Source of the DNA: MED-G116 sp038107835
GTDB lineage: Bacteria; Pseudomonadota; Alphaproteobacteria; Puniceispirillales; Puniceispirillaceae
Direction of reading: 5' to 3'
Assembly (NCBI GenBank): GCA_038107835.1
Contig: JAYNHH010000010.1
Coordinates: 6,628 to 70,627 of the forward strand
Length of the DNA stretch: 64,000 nt
Of the stretch, positions 45,268 through 54,083 are shown piece by piece. The position numbers were made by a program, and so were the translations under genes. A model generated the notes under the pieces. The model searched no databases, was not told the origin of the DNA, and worked only from the letters and a program-made list of their open reading frames with translations. Positions within the stretch are counted from its first letter, which is position 1. Each line of letters starts with the position of its first letter.

Positions 45268-45838
45268 TCTTGTTCCACTAACACCACTCGGCGGTGACAG
45301 CGCACAGAGTGAGACAATCAAGGGTGTCACCATCAGAGAGATGCCGGCTTTTGCCTATGCGTCGATGGCCATGCGCCTTGGCAGGAAAACCGGCTTCCAG
45401 CGTGCCGCCAAAAAGGCAACTGGCATCTCACCACCACCGCCCGGCGAGAGCGCAGTCATCAAAGCCGGCAGCGGTCTGCTGACCGTTTTCTGGACCGGTG
45501 TGGACCAATGGATGGTTGAGGCGCCGCACGCAGGCCATGCCGACCTTGCTGCGCAGCTGAGCGGCACGCTGAAGGACAATGCATCCGTCACTGAACAGAA
45601 TGATGGCTGGGCCAGATTTGATCTGCAGGGTGAAAATTGTGTCGCCGTTCTCGAACGACTAAGTGCCGCCGACAGCGCCAGCATGCAGGCTGGTGCAACA
45701 ACACGCACCACAATCGAGCATCTGGGCTGTTTTCTGCTTTGCCGGAAGGCAGCAACGCATTTCAGCGTGATCTGCCCACGCTCTGGTGCTGCATCCATGT
45801 ATCATGCGCTGGTGACAATGGCGCAATCTGCCCTGTAG
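45260..45838 (+). CDS. mgdD: N-methylglutamate dehydrogenase, SoxG-like subunit
   Basis: About 192 residues, gamma-type subunit with a short GcvT-like fold (MPAFAYASMAMRLGRKTGF, VFWTGVDQWMVEAP, DLQGENCVAVLERLSAAD). I choose the GTG at 45260: it gives the typical VHDLVPLTPLGG start, has GGGGGAACG upstream and overlaps the mgdC stop by 8 bases. An upstream TTG/ATG option would lengthen it by nine residues. It closes the operon; a hairpin follows about 80 bases later. Confidence 0.88.
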   Translation: MHDLVPLTPLGGDSAQSETIKGVTIREMPAFAYASMAMRLGRKTGFQRAAKKATGISPPPPGESAVIKAGSGLLTVFWTGVDQWMVEAPHAGHADLAAQLSGTLKDNASVTEQNDGWARFDLQGENCVAVLERLSAADSASMQAGATTRTTIEHLGCFLLCRKAATHFSVICPRSGAASMYHALVTMAQSAL

Positions 45839-45916
45839 TCAAATGTCAGTCACCCGGCAGTCACACGCCATCCAACGGGAGCCGAAACCGCCCCAGGATG
45901 GGTGAAAGGCGGGATG

Positions 45917-45947
45917 ACACAAGAGGGCGCAAAGCCCCCTCTTGTGT
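45917..45947. terminator. Hairpin between convergent mgdD and the Amt-associated small gene
   Basis: A perfect 11-base stem ACACAAGAGGG / CCCTCTTGTGT with a 9-base loop, placed 78 bases after mgdD and 10 bases before the stop of the next, minus-strand gene. It lacks a long T-run on either side but its symmetry and site suit a bidirectional terminator. Confidence 0.72.
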
Positions 45948-45956
45948 TGCAAGGTC

Positions 45957-46172
45957 TCAATACCGTTCAATCGCTGACTTTATTTTTTCCTCGTCATGAA
46001 CAGCGCCAACCGCCTCCAGCTCGCGGCTCTCACCCTTGAACTGGATCCGGTGCCATCCGAGCCAGAAAATGACGCCGGCAATGGTCATTGCCAGCTCCCA
46101 TCCCTGGAACGGATAGATTGCTCCGACCTCAGCGAGATCGACTGCCCAATCTGAATATCCGATTCTCGACAT
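45957..46172 (-). CDS. Small single-membrane-span protein paired with Amt (copy 1, 71 aa)
   Basis: 71 residues. A short amphipathic N-terminus (SDWAVDLAEVGAIYPFQGWE) is followed by one membrane helix (LAMTIAGVIFWLGWHRIQ) and a charged tail (KGESRELEAVGAVHDEEKIK). It begins 9 bases after the stop of the ammonium transporter gene, with GGAGGACGTC ahead of the ATG, so the two are surely co-expressed. Family unknown to me. The second transporter of this window is followed by an analogous protein with the same helix-then-W-x-G-H/W pattern, suggesting an Amt accessory subunit. Confidence 0.8.
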   Translation of the reverse strand: MSRIGYSDWAVDLAEVGAIYPFQGWELAMTIAGVIFWLGWHRIQFKGESRELEAVGAVHDEEKIKSAIERY

Positions 46173-46181
46173 GACGTCCTC

Positions 46182-47537
46182 CTATGATTTCAGTTCCGCA
46201 TGTTCAGCTGCCCTGACGTCAGCCATGGCAGCCTCATACGCATCGTTATCCTCGTAATCGAGGCCGGCAAGCTCGACCGCGCGCGGCACCCGCAACACAC
46301 CCATGCTTGCCTGAATCCGGGCCACGACATATGCCGGCAGAAACCCGAGAACACCAAACATGATGACTGCTCCAACAAACTGACCAAGCGGATTGATCGT
46401 TGCATATCCCTCATAGGGAGAAGACGGCGCACCCCACAGGACGAAACCGGCAATGATCAGCCCGACAAAGCCCGCATAGCCGTGAACCGCAACGGCGCCA
46501 ACAACATCATCAATCTTGAATTTACGTTCAACCCAATGATGCAGCCGATAGGCAATAACGACACCAACGGCACCAATCAGCATGGCCTGAATGGAATGAT
46601 AGAGATCATTGCCCGCAGACGCGGTGATCAATCCGGCAAGGCCGCCTGAGAATGTCCAGAAGGGATTGCCTCTGGAGACGGCGTAGCCAGCCATCAGACC
46701 ACCTGACAGTGACAGGATGAAGTTCAGCGTAATCGCCCCAAGTGTTGTTGGCGCAAGATAGATATTGGTCGCTGTCCAGGTGACACCTGTTATCTGGCCA
46801 TCAATAACTTCAGGCGCGATCATCGGGACATTGCAGGCCGCATAAAAGCCCCAGAACCCGGTATAGATCAGAAAGATACCCACGCAGAGCAGCCAGGGAT
46901 TATGCGGCGGAATATCACGCGGTTCACCCGATTTGGTGAATTTTCCCAGCCGTGGGCCAAGAACCGCCAGAACACCCAGCGCATAACCGCCGGCAATGGC
47001 GTGAATAACGCCAGACGCATAGGCATCATGATACCCAAGCTCGCGCACCATCCATCCGCCATAATGCCAGCCCCACGCCGCGTCGATGATCCAGAAAACC
47101 GATCCGATGAGAACCGCGTGAACCCAGAAGGCGCTTGACCAGATGCGCTCAATCACCGAGCCGGACACGATCGATGCCGCCGTCCAGGAAAACAGCAGAA
47201 AGGCGGCCCAGAAAACACCAGTAATCCGGTCACCCAGATGTGTGGCCATGGTTGGTGAGGTCGGCAGATTGGCGCTGCCGGCATCCATATTCAACCCACC
47301 GAAAAGTGGGAAATCGGGGAAGGACCAATAGATCCACCAACCGAAAAGATAGAATGTCACGCTGACCAGGGGAATGATCATGATATTTTTCATCAGCGTG
47401 TGTGTGTGGTTGCGGCGCCGGCTGGCGGCAACCTCATATAAGCAAAACCCGACATGAATCAGGAACATAAATACAACTGTAACCCAATAATAAAATTCCG
47501 TGAAAACTGTGGTGAGAGCCTCAAGATTGCTTCCCAT
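46182..47537 (-). CDS. amt: Ammonium/methylammonium transporter (Amt), copy 1
   Basis: About 451 residues from ATG 47537 (GGAGG five bases upstream), 11 membrane segments. Amt signatures: the pore twin histidines in HDAYASGVIHAIAGG (with the Asp eight residues before) and DDVVGAVAVHGYAGFVG. The canonical GWFGFNAGS segment reads GFWGFYAACN, so the serine of the outer ammonium site is a cysteine. No glnK gene is adjacent. It may recapture ammonium released by amine oxidation or admit methylammonium. First gene of a pair with the 71-residue protein. Confidence 0.88.
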   Translation of the reverse strand: MGSNLEALTTVFTEFYYWVTVVFMFLIHVGFCLYEVAASRRRNHTHTLMKNIMIIPLVSVTFYLFGWWIYWSFPDFPLFGGLNMDAGSANLPTSPTMATHLGDRITGVFWAAFLLFSWTAASIVSGSVIERIWSSAFWVHAVLIGSVFWIIDAAWGWHYGGWMVRELGYHDAYASGVIHAIAGGYALGVLAVLGPRLGKFTKSGEPRDIPPHNPWLLCVGIFLIYTGFWGFYAACNVPMIAPEVIDGQITGVTWTATNIYLAPTTLGAITLNFILSLSGGLMAGYAVSRGNPFWTFSGGLAGLITASAGNDLYHSIQAMLIGAVGVVIAYRLHHWVERKFKIDDVVGAVAVHGYAGFVGLIIAGFVLWGAPSSPYEGYATINPLGQFVGAVIMFGVLGFLPAYVVARIQASMGVLRVPRAVELAGLDYEDNDAYEAAMADVRAAEHAELKS

Positions 47538-47731
47538 ATTTTCCTCCATTTTCAATTATTGTGATCTTGTATCTGGTGATTTCAGATGTTTAACCTCCGT
47601 CTCATTGGCACCGGCCATCCTATCCATGAAAAATTAAATATTGATTAATTTTGATAATTTTTAATCGTGTAGATTTATTTCAGCAGCCCCTCCCAGGCCT
47701 GCCTCCCCTCAGAGTCAGATTTTGGCGCAAC

Positions 47732-47757
47732 AAAAAGGCCGCCCGGAGGCGGCCTTT
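47732..47757 (-). terminator. Rho-independent terminator after the second amt unit
   Basis: Stem AAAGGCCGCC / GGCGGCCTTT with a 4-base loop, followed on the minus strand by TTTTTGTTG, 23 bases past the stop of the 56-residue gene. It separates the amt-2 unit from the amt-1 promoter region. Confidence 0.88.
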
Positions 47758-47779
47758 CCAGTCTTGTTTGTCAGCGGGT

Positions 47780-47950
47780 TCAGCCGCCATTCTTCTCAAA
47801 TGACTCGGACTCGTGACGGTGGCCCACCCAGCAGGCGACGACACAAAGTGCGATTGCCACCAGCAGCCACATCATCTCGCCGCTGCCATAGCCGGTGTAA
47901 TAGGCGCCAGTAACGCCGTCCCAAGTTCCTGTATCAAATGGTGATCCCAT
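47780..47950 (-). CDS. Small single-membrane-span protein paired with Amt (copy 2, 56 aa)
   Basis: 56 residues, found by reading the minus strand between the two amt units. A Gly/Tyr-rich N-terminus (FDTGTWDGVTGAYYTGYGSGE) leads to one membrane helix (MMWLLVAIALCVVACWVGHR) and a short charged tail (HESESFEKNGG). GGAG lies seven bases before the ATG at 47950. It starts 27 bases after the amt-2 stop and precedes a strong terminator. Organisation and pattern (GxxE, helix, W-x-G-H, charged tail with ESE/ESRE) parallel the 71-residue protein beside amt-1, though overall identity is low. Confidence 0.75.
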   Translation of the reverse strand: MGSPFDTGTWDGVTGAYYTGYGSGEMMWLLVAIALCVVACWVGHRHESESFEKNGG

Positions 47951-47977
47951 GATCATACTCCTTTTCGATCTATCGGC

Positions 47978-49360
47978 TTATTCGGCCGGAGCGGTTGACC
48001 CGCCAGACATGCCTTCAGGATAGGCCTGAGACGGTACTTTGGTCGCATCAAGACCTGCGAGCTCGGCACTCTCCGGAACGCGGAGAACACCCATCGCCTT
48101 CATGATCAGCGACAGCACATAGCCTGGCACAAGACCACAAAGCGCCATGACACCAGCGCCAATCAACTGTCCCATGAAGTTGGTCTCAGCAACACCTTCA
48201 CCCGGAATGGCCGGATAACCAGCGGCAAAGATACCAACGGCAAGGACACCCCAGACACCAAGCGCGCCATGAACAGTGAAGGCACCAACGGCATCATCAA
48301 TGCCCATACGCTCAACGAAGCGGGCGATGGATGGCATGATGGCACCACCGATGAAGCCAACTGCAAAGGCCAGAGGCGGCCACCAGATATCGAGGCCAGA
48401 CGCACAGGAAATGATTCCACCAAGCGCACCTGACATCATCCAGAACGGATCACGCGACACCATCCAGGCGCCGATGATACCACCGGCAAAGCCCATCAGA
48501 ATGTTGAAGGTCAGCGCCGACAGAGTCAGCGGTGTGCCATAGATGCTGGTGAAGCCGCTTGTTGACCAGGACCAGCCCTCATTCGGGAAGATCGCACAGG
48601 CCATCAGGAAGCCCCAGAAACCAACGATAATCATCATCAGGCCAACAAGGGTCATCGGCATGTTGTGGCCAGGCAGATCATTGGCGGAGCCATCAGCGTT
48701 GAACTTGCCAACACGCGGTCCGAGATTGATCAGAACACCAAGGGCAAAGAAGCCAGCGACCGTATGCACAACACCAGCTGCGCCAAAGTCATGGTAACCG
48801 AAATTCGTGACCAGCCAGCCATCGGCATGCCAGCCCCAGGCAGCGCCCAGAACCCATGCAAATGATCCCAGAACCACGGCAAGAATGATGAATGGCACAA
48901 GGCGGATCCGCTCGATTACAGACCCTGACATGATCGATGCCGTGGTTGCGCCAAACAGGGTAAATGCACCCCAGAACACACCAGACGCGCTGTCAGCAAG
49001 GCTTGGTCCCATGACCTCGCCAGCCGGGTTGCCCGCGGCATTCGCATAGTCAATGCCACTGATCTCAAAGGGGCCAACACCCAGATCGAGGCCTGTTGGG
49101 AAAGCCCAATAGCACCACCAGCCGAAGAAATAGAAGGTCGGCACCAGAAAGGCAAAGGCGAGGATGTTCTTGATGCCGGATGCAAGCACGTTCTTGGAAC
49201 GTGATGCTCCCATCTCATAGGCAAGAAAGCCGGCATGAATGAGAACCATCAAAGGAATGGTTACATAATAATAGATTTCAGCGACGGTGGTGTTTCCGAC
49301 TGTCGCCACATTTTTCAAGGCAGCCACTTCGGCTGCCAATGCTGCAAGTTGCTCTTCCAC
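47978..49360 (-). CDS. amt: Ammonium/methylammonium transporter (Amt), copy 2
   Basis: About 460 residues. I choose the GTG at 49360 (GGGGAG upstream, N-terminus VEEQLAALAAEVAALK); the ATG-type frame upstream to 49462 adds 34 residues unlike the family. It has 11 membrane segments with the pore histidines in YHDFGAAGVVHTVAG and DDAVGAFTVHGALGVWG. The GWFGFNAGS segment reads GFWGFLMACA, again with Cys for Ser. The C-terminal tail is short (PEGMSGGSTAPAE). Start of a two-gene unit with the 56-residue protein. Upstream lies an ATTGGTACATT site. Confidence 0.88.
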   Translation of the reverse strand: MEEQLAALAAEVAALKNVATVGNTTVAEIYYYVTIPLMVLIHAGFLAYEMGASRSKNVLASGIKNILAFAFLVPTFYFFGWWCYWAFPTGLDLGVGPFEISGIDYANAAGNPAGEVMGPSLADSASGVFWGAFTLFGATTASIMSGSVIERIRLVPFIILAVVLGSFAWVLGAAWGWHADGWLVTNFGYHDFGAAGVVHTVAGFFALGVLINLGPRVGKFNADGSANDLPGHNMPMTLVGLMMIIVGFWGFLMACAIFPNEGWSWSTSGFTSIYGTPLTLSALTFNILMGFAGGIIGAWMVSRDPFWMMSGALGGIISCASGLDIWWPPLAFAVGFIGGAIMPSIARFVERMGIDDAVGAFTVHGALGVWGVLAVGIFAAGYPAIPGEGVAETNFMGQLIGAGVMALCGLVPGYVLSLIMKAMGVLRVPESAELAGLDATKVPSQAYPEGMSGGSTAPAE

Positions 49361-49893
49361 GTTAAATTCTCCCCATTGGAAAGCATAGAATGTAAAAGGC
49401 TCTGTAAATGTGAGCCTGTACCGAAAATGTACCAATATTGCTTTTTTTATTAGGCGATACATTCCTCCAGTAGCAATACTGATACATAGGAATGGCTTTC
49501 AGACCAGTTTTTTTTTGATTTTTTCGGGTTTTTGACAGGGAAATGCTAAACCAATTTTCTGGCAGACTGTCGAATTTCTTGATCAAATAAACTGAATTTA
49601 CTATGTTTTCTTGGAATTCATGGCACATATTTCCACATAAAAACAGAGAAATACCTATCCTTTCAGACAGGAGCCTGATGCATTGACAGCCGTGAAAACG
49701 TAGCTAACCCAATTATGACCAAAATTTTTCCGTGGACGGAGACGCACCCTACCTCAAAACGTATGTTTTACCGGCAACCGGCCCTCAGCACACCATTGGA
49801 GGCCGGCCAAATTACGCAAACCAGGTCACGCCCGCCAGGTGATCACGCCAACACCACAGATACCACGAACACTTGTGGTGAAGCCTGACAGCG
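49361..49893. other. Intergenic region between amt-2 and tdm
   Basis: 533 bases, markedly AT-rich in 49380-49700, with no convincing coding frame. It should carry the amt-2 promoter; site D of the ATTGGTA motif is at 49426-49436. Near the tdm end there are a 7-base stem CACCACA/TGTGGTG (about 49853-49881) and a compact CCTGAC-AGC-GTCAGG hairpin overlapping the tdm stop, possible terminator elements without a strong T-run. Confidence 0.6.
49426..49436 (-). promoter_or_regulatory. ATTGGTA-type motif upstream of amt-2 (site D)
   Basis: Minus strand ATTGGTACATT, about 66 bases upstream of the amt-2 GTG start. It fits the ATTGGTAyrTT consensus shared with sites C and E. Confidence 0.48.
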
Positions 49894-52263
49894 TCAGGAT
49901 TGTGGCCGCGTTTTTTTCGGGTCGTAATGGGCAAAGGGCACAATCGTCGCTGGCAGCCTTTTCTGATGACCATCCAGCTTGCCAACCTCAACCGCCGTGT
50001 CGAGTTCGCTGTGATGAACATCGACGCGCGCCAGGGCAATATTCTTGCCAAGCAGCGGCGAGCGCATGGAGGATGTGATCTCCCCAATCTGCGCACGGCC
50101 AATATGAACACAATCGCCATGCACGACATCAACGGCGCTGTCAATTTCCAGACCTACAAGTTTGCGTGAGGGTGTCTGCTTGCGCCGGATCAGCGCGTCC
50201 CGGCCAATGAAATCATCTTCCTTGGATTTCAATGGAACGGTGAAGCCGATCCCGGCCTCAAACGGATCAGTCTGATCGGAAAAATCATACCCAGCAAAAA
50301 TCAAACCCGCCTCGATCCGCACCATGTCGAGCGCGCTCAGACCCATTGGAGTGATCCCATGCTCCTGCCCCGCTTCCCAGACAGCGTCAAAAACGGCGCT
50401 GGCATGGCGTGGGTGACAGAAAATCTCATAGCCAAGCTCGCCGGTATATCCAGTCCGTGACACAACAATGGGGACACCCTGATCATCACCAATGCGCGCC
50501 GGCGTAAAGCGGAACCAGGCGAGTTCCTCAACCGTCGGATTGTGCGGTGCCGTCCAGATGATTTTCTTCAACAGGTCACGGCTTTCCGGTCCCTGAACGG
50601 CGATATTGTGCTGTTGGTCGGTTGAGGACCGGACCAACACCTTGAGGCCAAGCTCGGCAGCCTTCTCGCGAATCCACTCACCACCGTAATCCGAACCGCC
50701 AATCCAGCGGAAATTGTCCCGTCCAAGACGGAAGATCGTGCCATCATCAATCATCCCACCATGCGGGTAGCACATGGCGGTGTAGGACACTTGACCATCG
50801 GCCATTTTCTTCACATTTCGCGTGAAAATATACTGGCACAGGGCCTCGGCATCGGGGCCGGTGATCTCAAATTTGCGCAACGGCGATAGATCGAGAACAA
50901 CACATCTTTCACGGCAGGCGTGATATTCATCGACCGGTCCGGCAGCCGCAAACTGATCGGCAAGCCAGTAGCCGTTATATTCGACAAAATGGCGGGTATG
51001 TTTGGCAAAACTCTGGTGGAATCCTGTTTCCTTGGTCATTTTTGGCTCCGCATCTGGCGTGGCACGAAAGGCCACTGCGCGCTGAAAATTTTCCTCACCC
51101 CTGTAGGTGCGCACGTGAATATCGGTCGGGTTCCAGCCATTTGCTGGCGAGGTGTCATCCGGGCAGGCCGAGCTGACGCAGACCAGATCAGTCAGCGCCC
51201 GCATCAACACATAGTCCCCGGGACGCGACCAGGGTTCGTCCGAGCCCAGCTGGCCATGTTCATCAAGGGCAGTGTTGAAAAAGAAATTGATTGCCATCCA
51301 TCCAGCCCGCGCGGTGACACCATGGTCAGCCAGCGCATGATTGAAATTGTCCGAACAATTGACATGCCCCGGATAGCCGATATCATCATAATATTTGGCG
51401 GCACAAGCAAGCGCAAAGGCATCATGGCGTCCACAGGTGTCCTGAACCACCTCAACGAGCGGAATCATGTCCTGGTCATAATATTTGGCGTGCAGACCGG
51501 GCATCGGGTAGGCTGACAGCATCAGCGTCCGCGTTGTCGTAACATCGAGGGCATGCTCGATGCCGCGATCAAGTTTGCGGGCGGCAAAACATTGAAAGTC
51601 CGTACATTGACGGCCATCAACATCAATAATCTGGATAAAATCTCCGGCCTTGACGAAAAAGGACTTCGCCGTGCTGGTGTAAACATGAAGATCCAGAACC
51701 GGATCGGCGAGCGGGTCTGGAACCTCGAATTTCACCTGCGATTTCACAGTGGCGCGTTTGATCAACACAGTCAGGGGAGTGGCCGTGTCCTGCGTCTCAA
51801 AATCCATTATGCCGCCGGGCGCAGCGATGATCGCAACGCCATCGCGGTCAGCAGTAAAGCTGGCTGTGTCACCTGCTGGCGACGCACCGCCAAAACAGAC
51901 AATCGCCCCGGCCGTCGCCAGGTCAATTCTGCGGGCCTCGATGCCGAGACGAAGTCCAGTGAGTGACGCATCACCTGACATCAGCAAAGCCTTCAGTCCA
52001 CCACCATCGCCTGTGGCCGTGCCACCAAGCATACCAGGGTCGATCCGGCCCTTTTCATCCGCTGCGATGATTTCACACAACTGGCCACCTTCATCATTGG
52101 TGATGGTGAGCGTGTCACCTTTTTCCAGTGTAGCAAGCAACGCGCCAGCACCGGCGACAACATAGCGTTCGGTACCTGGCGGCAGCGAGAAGGCACGCGG
52201 CTGAATGATGGCGCTTGGCTTTGGCGGCCCTGCGACGATCTGTGGATACAAACTCTCCGGCAT
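49894..52263 (-). CDS. tdm: Trimethylamine N-oxide demethylase
   Basis: About 789 residues from ATG 52263 (GGGGGAGG upstream). It has the Tdm architecture: DUF1989-type (urea-carboxylase-associated) regions in the N-terminal half and a GcvT-type folate domain in the C-terminal half (EITGPDAEALCQYIFTRN, GWIGGSDYGGEW-type loop, MVRIEAGLIFAGYDF). Tdm splits TMAO into dimethylamine and formaldehyde without external reductant. Counting from the upstream ATG at 52281, cysteines 293, 309 and 373 are candidates for the three-cysteine zinc site reported for the Methylocella enzyme. A glycine-cleavage T protein would be half this length. It follows fhs on the same strand, and the GcvT domain may capture the formaldehyde. 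Confidence 0.9.
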   Translation of the reverse strand: MPESLYPQIVAGPPKPSAIIQPRAFSLPPGTERYVVAGAGALLATLEKGDTLTITNDEGGQLCEIIAADEKGRIDPGMLGGTATGDGGGLKALLMSGDASLTGLRLGIEARRIDLATAGAIVCFGGASPAGDTASFTADRDGVAIIAAPGGIMDFETQDTATPLTVLIKRATVKSQVKFEVPDPLADPVLDLHVYTSTAKSFFVKAGDFIQIIDVDGRQCTDFQCFAARKLDRGIEHALDVTTTRTLMLSAYPMPGLHAKYYDQDMIPLVEVVQDTCGRHDAFALACAAKYYDDIGYPGHVNCSDNFNHALADHGVTARAGWMAINFFFNTALDEHGQLGSDEPWSRPGDYVLMRALTDLVCVSSACPDDTSPANGWNPTDIHVRTYRGEENFQRAVAFRATPDAEPKMTKETGFHQSFAKHTRHFVEYNGYWLADQFAAAGPVDEYHACRERCVVLDLSPLRKFEITGPDAEALCQYIFTRNVKKMADGQVSYTAMCYPHGGMIDDGTIFRLGRDNFRWIGGSDYGGEWIREKAAELGLKVLVRSSTDQQHNIAVQGPESRDLLKKIIWTAPHNPTVEELAWFRFTPARIGDDQGVPIVVSRTGYTGELGYEIFCHPRHASAVFDAVWEAGQEHGITPMGLSALDMVRIEAGLIFAGYDFSDQTDPFEAGIGFTVPLKSKEDDFIGRDALIRRKQTPSRKLVGLEIDSAVDVVHGDCVHIGRAQIGEITSSMRSPLLGKNIALARVDVHHSELDTAVEVGKLDGHQKRLPATIVPFAHYDPKKTRPQS

Positions 52264-52406
52264 TGATACCTCCCCCAGCATAATGACGAATGGCGGATGG
52301 CGTTGAGGCCTTCACCTCACCAAAAAAACCGCCAGCTACAGACCCTAGTCAGTGGCAGGCAATCCGGCAAGCACTGGCATGGTGATGATGCCAGTGCCGG
52401 TCATGC

Positions 52407-54083
52407 CTAGAACAACCCCTCAATCTGACCCTGATCGTTGAGCATGATCGATTCGGCAGACGGGACACGCGGCAGACCGGGCATCGTCATGATCTCACCA
52501 CAGATGGCGACAATGAAGCCGGCTCCAGCAGACAATCTGACCTCACGGACCGGAACGCTGTGACCTGTTGGCGCACCACGCAATGTCGGATCCGTGCTGA
52601 AGCTGTACTGGGTCTTCGCCATGCAGACCGGCAGATTGCCATATCCCTGATCTTCCCACTGTTTGAGCTGATCACGGATCTTCTGATCGGCAAGAACCTC
52701 ATCAGCGCGATAAATCCGCTTGGCAATGGTCTCAATTTTACCGAAAAGCGGCATTTCATCGGGATAGATTGGCGCAAAATTTGCCATGTCGGCGTCGGCA
52801 ATTTCGGCCACACGGGTAGCAAGGTCCAACGCCCCTTTGGAGCCATGCTCCCAATGGCGTGAAACAATCGCCTCCGAACCCTGTTCGGCCACATAGCTCT
52901 GCAGCGCCGCAACCTCGGCATCCGTGTCAGTAACAAAATGATTCACCGCAACCACCACCGGCACACCAAAGGATTTGATGTTTTCGATATGGCGGCCAAG
53001 ATTCGGACAGCCCGCCTGCACCGCAGCAACATTTTCCGCACCGAGATCGGCCTTGGCTACACCGCCATTCATCTTCATTGCCCGCACCGTTGCCACCAGA
53101 ACAACGACGCTGGGGGCAATCCCAGCCTTGCGACACTTGATGTTCATGAATTTCTCGGCACCCAGATCGGCACCAAAGCCAGCCTCGGTGACAACATAAT
53201 CGGCCAGCTTCAACGCCGTCGTCGTGGCCACCACCGAATTACAGCCATGCGCGATATTGGCAAAGGGGCCGCCATGCACAAAGGCAGGGTTGTTTTCCAG
53301 CGTCTGCACCAGATTTGGCTGCATCGCCTGGCTGAGCAAAACCGTCATCGCCCCATCCGCCTTGATATCGCGGCAATAGACCGGACTGCGATCACGGCGA
53401 TAGGCAACGATAATGTCACCAAGACGTTTCTGCAGATCCTCAATGTCCAGTGCAAGACACAGGATCGCCATGACCTCAGAGGCAACCGTGATGTCAAAGC
53501 CTGCCTGACGCGGAAATCCGTTGGAAACGCCGCCAAGGCTTGTGACGATGTCGCGCAACGCCCGGTCGTTCATATCGACAACACGACGCCATGTAACACG
53601 GCGCTGGTCAATCTCCAGCTCATTGCCCCAATAGATATGATTGTCAATCATCGCAGAGAGCAGATTGTGCGCCGAGGTGATGGCGTGAAAATCACCCGTG
53701 AAATGCAGGTTCATCTCCTCCATCGGCACAACCTGGGCATATCCACCGCCAGCCGCACCACCCTTCATCCCGAAACAGGGACCAAGCGAGGCTTCACGAA
53801 TGCAGATCATGGCTTTCTTGCCCAGAGCATTGAGACCGTCGCCAAGACCGACCGTGGTCGTTGTCTTGCCCTCACCGGCCGGGGTGGGGTTGATTGCTGT
53901 TACGAGAACCAGCTTGCCATCCTTGCCATCGCGCTGCGCCTTGATGAACTCGGCAGAGATTTTTGCCTTGTCATGACCGAATGGCAGCAGATCTTTTTCC
54001 GGAATACTCAGCTTTGCCCCGATCTGCTGGATCGGTACCATATTTGCTTCGCGCGCAATCTCGATGTCTGATTTGTAACTCAT
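52407..54083 (-). CDS. fhs: Formate-tetrahydrofolate ligase
   Basis: About 558 residues from ATG 54083 (MSYKSDIEIA), the family length; the open frame upstream to 54299 is not coding-like. It makes 10-formyl-THF from formate, THF and ATP, or runs in reverse to gain ATP. Motifs: the P-loop-like TAINPTPAGEGKTTTTVGL, GPCFGMKGGAAGGGYAQV, and HGGPFANIAHGCNS. In this island it links the methylene-THF produced by MgdC and formaldehyde from Tdm to formate. It lies 143 bases upstream of tdm on the same strand. Confidence 0.96.
   Translation of the reverse strand: MSYKSDIEIAREANMVPIQQIGAKLSIPEKDLLPFGHDKAKISAEFIKAQRDGKDGKLVLVTAINPTPAGEGKTTTTVGLGDGLNALGKKAMICIREASLGPCFGMKGGAAGGGYAQVVPMEEMNLHFTGDFHAITSAHNLLSAMIDNHIYWGNELEIDQRRVTWRRVVDMNDRALRDIVTSLGGVSNGFPRQAGFDITVASEVMAILCLALDIEDLQKRLGDIIVAYRRDRSPVYCRDIKADGAMTVLLSQAMQPNLVQTLENNPAFVHGGPFANIAHGCNSVVATTTALKLADYVVTEAGFGADLGAEKFMNIKCRKAGIAPSVVVLVATVRAMKMNGGVAKADLGAENVAAVQAGCPNLGRHIENIKSFGVPVVVAVNHFVTDTDAEVAALQSYVAEQGSEAIVSRHWEHGSKGALDLATRVAEIADADMANFAPIYPDEMPLFGKIETIAKRIYRADEVLADQKIRDQLKQWEDQGYGNLPVCMAKTQYSFSTDPTLRGAPTGHSVPVREVRLSAGAGFIVAICGEIMTMPGLPRVPSAESIMLNDQGQIEGLF

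Noticed and set aside
40722..45838. Heterotetrameric sarcosine oxidase soxBDAG
   Set aside because: Subunits are homologous, but the neighbours gmaS and mgsABC and the missing SoxD zinc cysteines fit N-methylglutamate dehydrogenase better. Sarcosine oxidase is not strictly excluded.
49894..52263. Glycine cleavage T-protein or DmdA
   Set aside because: About twice the length of either, with DUF1989-type regions in the N-terminal half; this is Tdm architecture.
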